This document shows positions 59,633 to 64,000 of a DNA stretch of 64,000 nucleotides, one piece after another. Made by a program: the position numbers and the translations under genes. Positions within the stretch are counted from its first letter, which is position 1. Each line of letters starts with the position of its first letter. The notes under the pieces were generated by a model, which was not told the origin of the DNA, did no database searches, and worked only from the letters and a program-made list of their open reading frames with translations. The DNA comes from Neptuniibacter sp048548695 (GTDB taxonomy: Bacteria > Pseudomonadota > Gammaproteobacteria > Pseudomonadales > Balneatricaceae), in the NCBI RefSeq assembly GCF_048548695.1, contig NZ_JBLYIF010000006.1; one strand, written 5' to 3'.

Positions 59633-60710
59633 CGTAAAAACCTTACTGGTGATGGCTGGTGGTACCGGAGGACATGTATTCCCTGCCTTGGCGACGGTTG
59701 AGGTGCTTAAGCAGCGTGGTGTGCATGTTGAGTGGCTGGGTAGCCGCCATGGCATTGAAGGTGAACTGGTGCCTGCTGCTGGCATAACGCTGCATGCGAT
59801 TGAAGTCCGGGGCTTGCGTGGTAAAAGCAAGCTGAGTTTAGTGCTGGCACCGTTCAAACTGCTAATGGCTGTGTGGCAGGCACTTCAAGTGCTACGTCAG
59901 GTTCGGCCGGATGCGGTATTGGGTATGGGGGGGTTTGCTTCAGGTCCCGGTGGCGTAGCTGCCTGGCTGCTGCGGGTGCCGGTTATCGTACATGAACAAA
60001 ATGCGGTGGCAGGCATGACTAACCGCTGGTTGTCTAAAGTTGCCAGTCGCGTGCTGGAAGCCTTTGGTGGGGCCTTTCCAGTGACCTGCAAAACCGAAGT
60101 GATGGGCAACCCGGTGCGCGGCACCATTCTTGATCTGCCCGCGCCAGAACAACGCTTTGCGTCACGCACAGGAGCCTTGCGCCTGCTGGTATTGGGCGGC
60201 AGCCTGGGGGCACAGGCAATTAATGACCTTTTGCCTCAGGTGTTAACGCAGATGACGCCAGAGCAGCGCCCTGAAGTTTGGCATCAGGTAGGTAAGCGTA
60301 ATTTGTTGTCTGCGGAACAAGCATACGCTGATGCCGGTGTTACAGATGTGCGTGTGGTGCCTTTTATCGAGGATATGGCGGAAGCTTATGGTTGGGCTGA
60401 TCTGGTGTTATGCCGGGCGGGTGCACTGACGGTCAGTGAACTGGCCATTGCGGGGGTGGCTTCTATCTTGGTGCCTTTCCCCTATGCCGTGGATGATCAT
60501 CAAACAGGCAATGCAAATTTTTTAAGTCAGTCGGGTGCTGCACAGTTGGTGCAACAGCATGAACTGACTTCTGCAGGTCTGCTGGCAATGCTAACCGATA
60601 CTATGAGTCATCGGTCACAACTGCTGCAGATGGCTACTAAAGCCCGGGCAATGGGTATTCCTGAATCTCGGGAGCGTGTAGCAGCAGTGTGTGAAGAGGA
60701 AATGGGTTAA
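59625..60710 (+). CDS. murG: Lipid II synthase MurG
   Basis: 361 residues, GT-B fold. AGGTGGHVFPALATVE at the N-terminus, GMGGFASGPGGVAAWLL, VLGGSLGAQAINDLLP, and CRAGALTVSELAIAGV for the UDP-GlcNAc site. Membrane-associated enzyme that turns lipid I into lipid II. The ATG at 59625 follows GGGAGGTGG. The murC ATG overlaps its stop (TAATG). Confidence 0.97.
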   Translation: MNSVKTLLVMAGGTGGHVFPALATVEVLKQRGVHVEWLGSRHGIEGELVPAAGITLHAIEVRGLRGKSKLSLVLAPFKLLMAVWQALQVLRQVRPDAVLGMGGFASGPGGVAAWLLRVPVIVHEQNAVAGMTNRWLSKVASRVLEAFGGAFPVTCKTEVMGNPVRGTILDLPAPEQRFASRTGALRLLVLGGSLGAQAINDLLPQVLTQMTPEQRPEVWHQVGKRNLLSAEQAYADAGVTDVRVVPFIEDMAEAYGWADLVLCRAGALTVSELAIAGVASILVPFPYAVDDHQTGNANFLSQSGAAQLVQQHELTSAGLLAMLTDTMSHRSQLLQMATKARAMGIPESRERVAAVCEEEMG

Positions 60711-62149
60711 TGAAACAGCCGGCAACTATGCATGAAATTCCGGAAATGCGTCGTATACGTCGTATCCACTTTATCGGTATCGGTGGTGTTGGTATGTGCG
60801 GTATTGCTGAGGTACTGCTTAATCAGGGTTATGACATTTCGGGCTCTGATCTGAAGGTATCTGCGACCACGCAACGTCTGGTGCAGTTAGGCATGGAAAT
60901 TTTCATCGGCCATGCTGCAGACAATGTTGCGACGGCTGATGTTGTAGTGGTTTCCACTGCAGTTAATGAAGAAAACCCTGAGCTGGTTGCCGCCCGGGAA
61001 CAGCGAACGCCGGTAGTAAGGCGTGCCGAGATGTTGGCTGAGCTGATGCGTTATCGCCATGGCATCGCGGTTGCTGGTACTCATGGCAAAACCACAACTA
61101 CCAGTTTACTGGCATCGGTATTTGCTGAGGGCGAGCGTGATCCTACGTTTGTTATTGGCGGTCGCCTTAACAGTGCGGGAACCAATGCCAAAATGGGAAC
61201 CAGCCGCTATCTGGTTGCTGAAGCGGATGAAAGTGATGCTTCGTTCCTGCACCTACAACCCATGGTCGCCATTGTTACCAACATTGATGCCGATCATATG
61301 GAAACCTATGAAAATGACTTCTCACGTTTGAAGCGTACTTTCATTGAATTTCTGCATAACCTGCCATTTTATGGTCTGGCTGTGCTGTGTATTGATGATC
61401 CCGTGGTACGTGAGATTTTGCCAGAAGTTAGCAGGCCGATTCTGACTTATGGTGTTTCTGAAGATGCCGATTTTAGGGCGGTAAATATCGAACAGGTCGG
61501 TATGTACTCAAGTTTTACAGTGCAGCGTCCTGACAATCTCGACCCTTTGCAGGTGAAGCTGCATATGCCGGGCCAGCACAATGTACTGAATGCGCTGGCA
61601 ACCATTGCTGTGGCCACAGATGAGGGGATTGCAGGTAAAGCAATCTGCCAGGCGCTGGAGAAGTTTGCCGGTGTTGGTCGCCGCTTCCAAGTATTGGGTG
61701 ATGTTCCTGTTACCGGTGGTACCGCCATGTTGGTGGATGACTATGGTCACCATCCTCGTGAAGTGCAGGCGGTCATCAAAGCCGTGCGTGAAGGCTGGCC
61801 GGATAAACGTTTGGTTATGATCTATCAGCCGCACAGGTATACCCGCACGCGTGACTTGTATGAAGACTTCACTCAGGTGCTCTCTGAAGTGGACCTGTTG
61901 CTGTTGCTAGAAGTGTATCCCGCGGGTGAAGAGCCGATTACCGGTGCTGATAGTCGAAACCTTTGCCGCAGCATTCGTCAGCGCGGGGCGATTGAACCGG
62001 TATACGTTAACGACAAATCAGAAGTGGCAGAGTTATTACGCAATATTTTACAGCCTGGAGATCTGTTGCTGACGCAGGGGGCGGGCGATATTACCGCGTT
62101 GGCGCATGAGTTGAATCAGGTTTCATTAGCACGAGAGGAGCAGTCATGA
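60710..62149 (+). CDS. murC: UDP-MurNAc:L-alanine ligase MurC
   Basis: 479 residues. IHFIGIGGVGMCGIAEVLLN, P-loop AGTHGKTTTTSLLA, NIDADHMETY, DDYGHHPREVQAVI, and YQPHRYTRTRDLYEDF. First amino acid ligase of the stem peptide. ddlB overlaps its stop by four bases. Confidence 0.98.
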   Translation: MKQPATMHEIPEMRRIRRIHFIGIGGVGMCGIAEVLLNQGYDISGSDLKVSATTQRLVQLGMEIFIGHAADNVATADVVVVSTAVNEENPELVAAREQRTPVVRRAEMLAELMRYRHGIAVAGTHGKTTTTSLLASVFAEGERDPTFVIGGRLNSAGTNAKMGTSRYLVAEADESDASFLHLQPMVAIVTNIDADHMETYENDFSRLKRTFIEFLHNLPFYGLAVLCIDDPVVREILPEVSRPILTYGVSEDADFRAVNIEQVGMYSSFTVQRPDNLDPLQVKLHMPGQHNVLNALATIAVATDEGIAGKAICQALEKFAGVGRRFQVLGDVPVTGGTAMLVDDYGHHPREVQAVIKAVREGWPDKRLVMIYQPHRYTRTRDLYEDFTQVLSEVDLLLLLEVYPAGEEPITGADSRNLCRSIRQRGAIEPVYVNDKSEVAELLRNILQPGDLLLTQGAGDITALAHELNQVSLAREEQS

Positions 62150-63120
62150 CCGAGTACCGTGTCGATGCTCAGACTGCGGCAACCTTGGGTCGGGTGGCTG
62201 TAGTACACGGTGGCACATCATCAGAACGTCCTGTCTCGCTGAAAAGCGGAGCGGCTGTGTTGTCTGCCTTACAGCGTGCAGGCGTAGATGCCTTTGGTAT
62301 TGATCTGGGCGGCGATCAGGGTGCGGAGAATCCTGTGCAGCAGTTGCAGGCCGCAACATTTGACCGTGCATTCTTAATTTTGCATGGCGCCGGTGGTGAG
62401 GATGGTGTTTTGCAGGGTGTGATGGAAATGCTGGTAAAGCCCTATACCGGCAGCGGTGTGGCAGCCTCAGCAATTGGCATGGATAAGTTGCGTACCAAAC
62501 AGCTCTGGCGTGGTGCGGGTCTGCCAACACCTCCTTTTGCAGTGCTGACACAGGATACTGACTTTAGTGCAGTTGCGGCTGGCCTGGGCAGCAAGATGAT
62601 TGTCAAACCTGTGCATGAGGGCTCAAGTATTGGGATGAGCGTGGCGGATGATGCAGCAGGTTTACAACAAGCCTATAACACGGCCGCTGGTTTTGACCGC
62701 AGTGTCATTGCTGAACGCTGGATGAGTGGTGCTGAGTTTACTGTCGGTATTTTAGAAGGTCAGGCCTTGCCGGTGATCAAGCTGGAAACCAGTCATGATT
62801 TTTATGACTACGAAGCAAAATACCTGGCTAATGACACCCGCTACCGGTTTGACCACGAATTAACATCTGCGCAAGCCAGCGAACTGCAACAGCTGGCAGA
62901 GCAGGCATTCTCTGTTCTTGGGTGCCATGGCTGGGGTCGGGTCGATGTCATGCAAGACGAAGCCGGTAACTTTCAGTTGTTGGAAATCAATACCGCGCCT
63001 GGAATGACGGATCATAGTTTGCTGCCCATGGCCGCAGCAGAAGCAGGTATCTGTTTTGAGGCTCTGGTAGTGAAAATTTTATTAACCACGGTGTCGCCGA
63101 ATGCAACAGCATGCGAATAA
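62146..63120 (+). CDS. ddlB: D-alanine:D-alanine ligase B
   Basis: 324 residues, ATP-grasp. VVHGGTSSERPVSLKSG, LHGAGGEDGVLQGVMEM, KPVHEGSSIGMS, GRVDVM and EINTAPGMTDHSL. The substrate Ser/Tyr pair of the D-Ala-D-Ala type is consistent with EGSSIGMS and a Tyr in the loop YEAKY. It overlaps ftsQ by 20 bases. Confidence 0.97.
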   Translation: MTEYRVDAQTAATLGRVAVVHGGTSSERPVSLKSGAAVLSALQRAGVDAFGIDLGGDQGAENPVQQLQAATFDRAFLILHGAGGEDGVLQGVMEMLVKPYTGSGVAASAIGMDKLRTKQLWRGAGLPTPPFAVLTQDTDFSAVAAGLGSKMIVKPVHEGSSIGMSVADDAAGLQQAYNTAAGFDRSVIAERWMSGAEFTVGILEGQALPVIKLETSHDFYDYEAKYLANDTRYRFDHELTSAQASELQQLAEQAFSVLGCHGWGRVDVMQDEAGNFQLLEINTAPGMTDHSLLPMAAAEAGICFEALVVKILLTTVSPNATACE

Positions 63121-63877
63121 AACACCCCAGCCAGTCTCAGTCTCAGGTTCAGAGACTGAGAGTTGGTGGTATGTGTTCTCCCGTGTGAGTGTGTTGTTGC
63201 TGTTTGTTGGGTTGCTCAGTGGTTTGACGGCTAAATTCTGGCATTGGCTGGATCGTCCTGTCGCTGAAGTGCGGCTGTATGGTGAAACCCGTCACCTGAA
63301 TCGTAATGAGCTGGCCAGGACGATTGCTGGTGGAGTTCAGCAGTCATTGCTGCAGGTAGATATAGATGTGATCCGGCAGCAGGTGAAAGATCAACCCTGG
63401 GTGCATATTGCCGCGATTCGACGAGATTGGCCGGAGACGCTGGCAGTTGAGGTAGAGGAAGAAGTCCCTGTAGCGAGATGGAGTGAGCATGGCCTGTTGA
63501 ATCATCAGGGAGATATATTTTGGCCGCAATTGCAGCAGGAGTATTTGGAATTGCCGCGCTTGTCGGGGCCCGCACCGGAAACCAGTCGTGTCATGGCGCA
63601 GTTTCACGATCTGAATCAGGTGTTTAGGCCGCTGGGGTTGCAGGTGGTTGGTTTGAATCTGGAGCCGCGTGGTGCCTGGAGTTTGGAACTTGATAACAAT
63701 ATCAGGGTCATTGTTGGCCGTGAAAATATCGAGCAACGGTTGCAACGTTTTTTACGGGTTTATGAATTGGGTTTGTCCGAAAGGGCTGCGCAGATTGAGC
63801 AAATTGATATTCGCTACACCAATGGGGTGGCTGTGAAGTGGCGTGACGTCACAGCACCTGAAGCAACAGCAGGGTAA
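63101..63877 (+). CDS. ftsQ: Cell division protein FtsQ
   Basis: 258 residues. A cytoplasmic N-terminus, one membrane helix (about 27-46), a POTRA domain (VAEVRLYGETRHLNRNELAR to EVEEEVPVARW), and the FtsQ/DivIB beta domain with GLLNHQGDIFWP and EPRGAWSLEL. It recruits FtsL and FtsB. The ATG lies inside the end of ddlB. Confidence 0.95.
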   Translation: MQQHANKTPQPVSVSGSETESWWYVFSRVSVLLLFVGLLSGLTAKFWHWLDRPVAEVRLYGETRHLNRNELARTIAGGVQQSLLQVDIDVIRQQVKDQPWVHIAAIRRDWPETLAVEVEEEVPVARWSEHGLLNHQGDIFWPQLQQEYLELPRLSGPAPETSRVMAQFHDLNQVFRPLGLQVVGLNLEPRGAWSLELDNNIRVIVGRENIEQRLQRFLRVYELGLSERAAQIEQIDIRYTNGVAVKWRDVTAPEATAG

Positions 63878-63884
63878 TGCATTA

Positions 63885-64000
63885 ATGCAGATGGCAATGG
63901 CTAATAAGATGATTGTGGCACTGGATATCGGCACCTCCAAGGTGGTGTGTCTGGTTGCGGAGGTAAATCCGGACGGCAGCATCGAGCTGGTGGGCATCGG
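63885..64000 (+). CDS. ftsA: Cell division protein FtsA, N-terminal fragment (cut by window edge)
   Basis: The first 38 codons are present, with KMIVALDIGTSKVVCLVAEV, the actin-fold phosphate-1 loop of FtsA. Four in-frame ATGs (63885, 63891, 63897, 63909) are possible; 63885 is best placed after CAGGG (ten bases). FtsA ties FtsZ to the membrane. The rest lies beyond the window. Confidence 0.92.
   Translation, partial: MQMAMANKMIVALDIGTSKVVCLVAEVNPDGSIELVGI

Noticed and set aside
1..64000. CRISPR arrays, tRNA or rRNA genes, prophage genes, toxin-antitoxin or defence systems
   Set aside because: None recognised on reading; all long frames are accounted for by housekeeping genes.

Overview
The window is chromosomal DNA from a gammaproteobacterium of about 50% GC. 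Gene order in two long blocks matches what I know of Pseudomonas: yciK-mupP-ubiG | gyrA-serC-pheA-hisC-tyrA/aroA-cmk-rpsA-ihfB, and lpoA | rsmI-rnpB-mraZ-dcw. However, a classical H-NS-type nucleoid protein, a PdhR/aceEF unit and the yciB-yciI | rnmA-yciO cluster point to a marine Oceanospirillales-type lineage (Oceanospirillaceae/Nitrincolaceae-like; inference, genus not assignable). No rRNA, tRNA, CRISPR, prophage or intact insertion sequence was seen. Almost every gene is housekeeping and intact.

Layout. 1-2.0 kb: 3' half of purL. 2.0-2.6 kb: a gene-free stretch with a 270-bp MITE-like element with inverted ends and nested hairpins. 2.6-9.5 kb: OmpA-like periplasmic protein, yciI, yciB, rnmA (trpH), yciO, an H-NS homologue, rluB, yciK, mupP, ubiG. 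9.7-23.3 kb: gyrA, then aromatic amino acid, serine and histidine genes (serC, pheA, hisC, fused tyrA-aroA), cmk, rpsA, ihfB, lapA, lapB, pyrF and a ComEA-like protein. 23.3-33.2 kb: an AEC-type transporter and a FAD/Fe-S D-lactate dehydrogenase, divergent from pdhR, aceE and aceF. Three PdhR-type palindromes tie this region into one pyruvate/lactate regulon. 33.2-37.0 kb: an operon read as galU-pgi-'ugd', whose last gene has lost the catalytic residues of UDP-glucose dehydrogenase. 37.2-39.5 kb: lrgA/lrgB-like genes and zapE. 39.7-44.7 kb: rplM-rpsI, petABC (bc1 complex), sspA, sspB. 44.7-48.1 kb (minus strand): lpoA, yraN, diaA, dolP. 48.1-64.0 kb: rsmI, RNase P RNA, then the dcw cluster mraZ-rsmH-ftsL-ftsI-murE-murF-mraY-murD-ftsW-murG-murC-ddlB-ftsQ and the start of ftsA, mostly with overlapping or nearly touching genes.

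How the genes work together. The dcw cluster builds lipid II and the divisome; lpoA, dolP and mupP support envelope growth and peptidoglycan recycling. PdhR probably senses pyruvate and controls both pyruvate oxidation (aceEF) and D-lactate oxidation. SspA/SspB, H-NS, IHF, GyrA and RpsA are global expression or nucleoid factors. There is no obvious new multigene system. The points most worth a second look are the Ugd-like pseudoenzyme, the MITE-like element, the PdhR operator set, and structured leaders before sspA and rplM.
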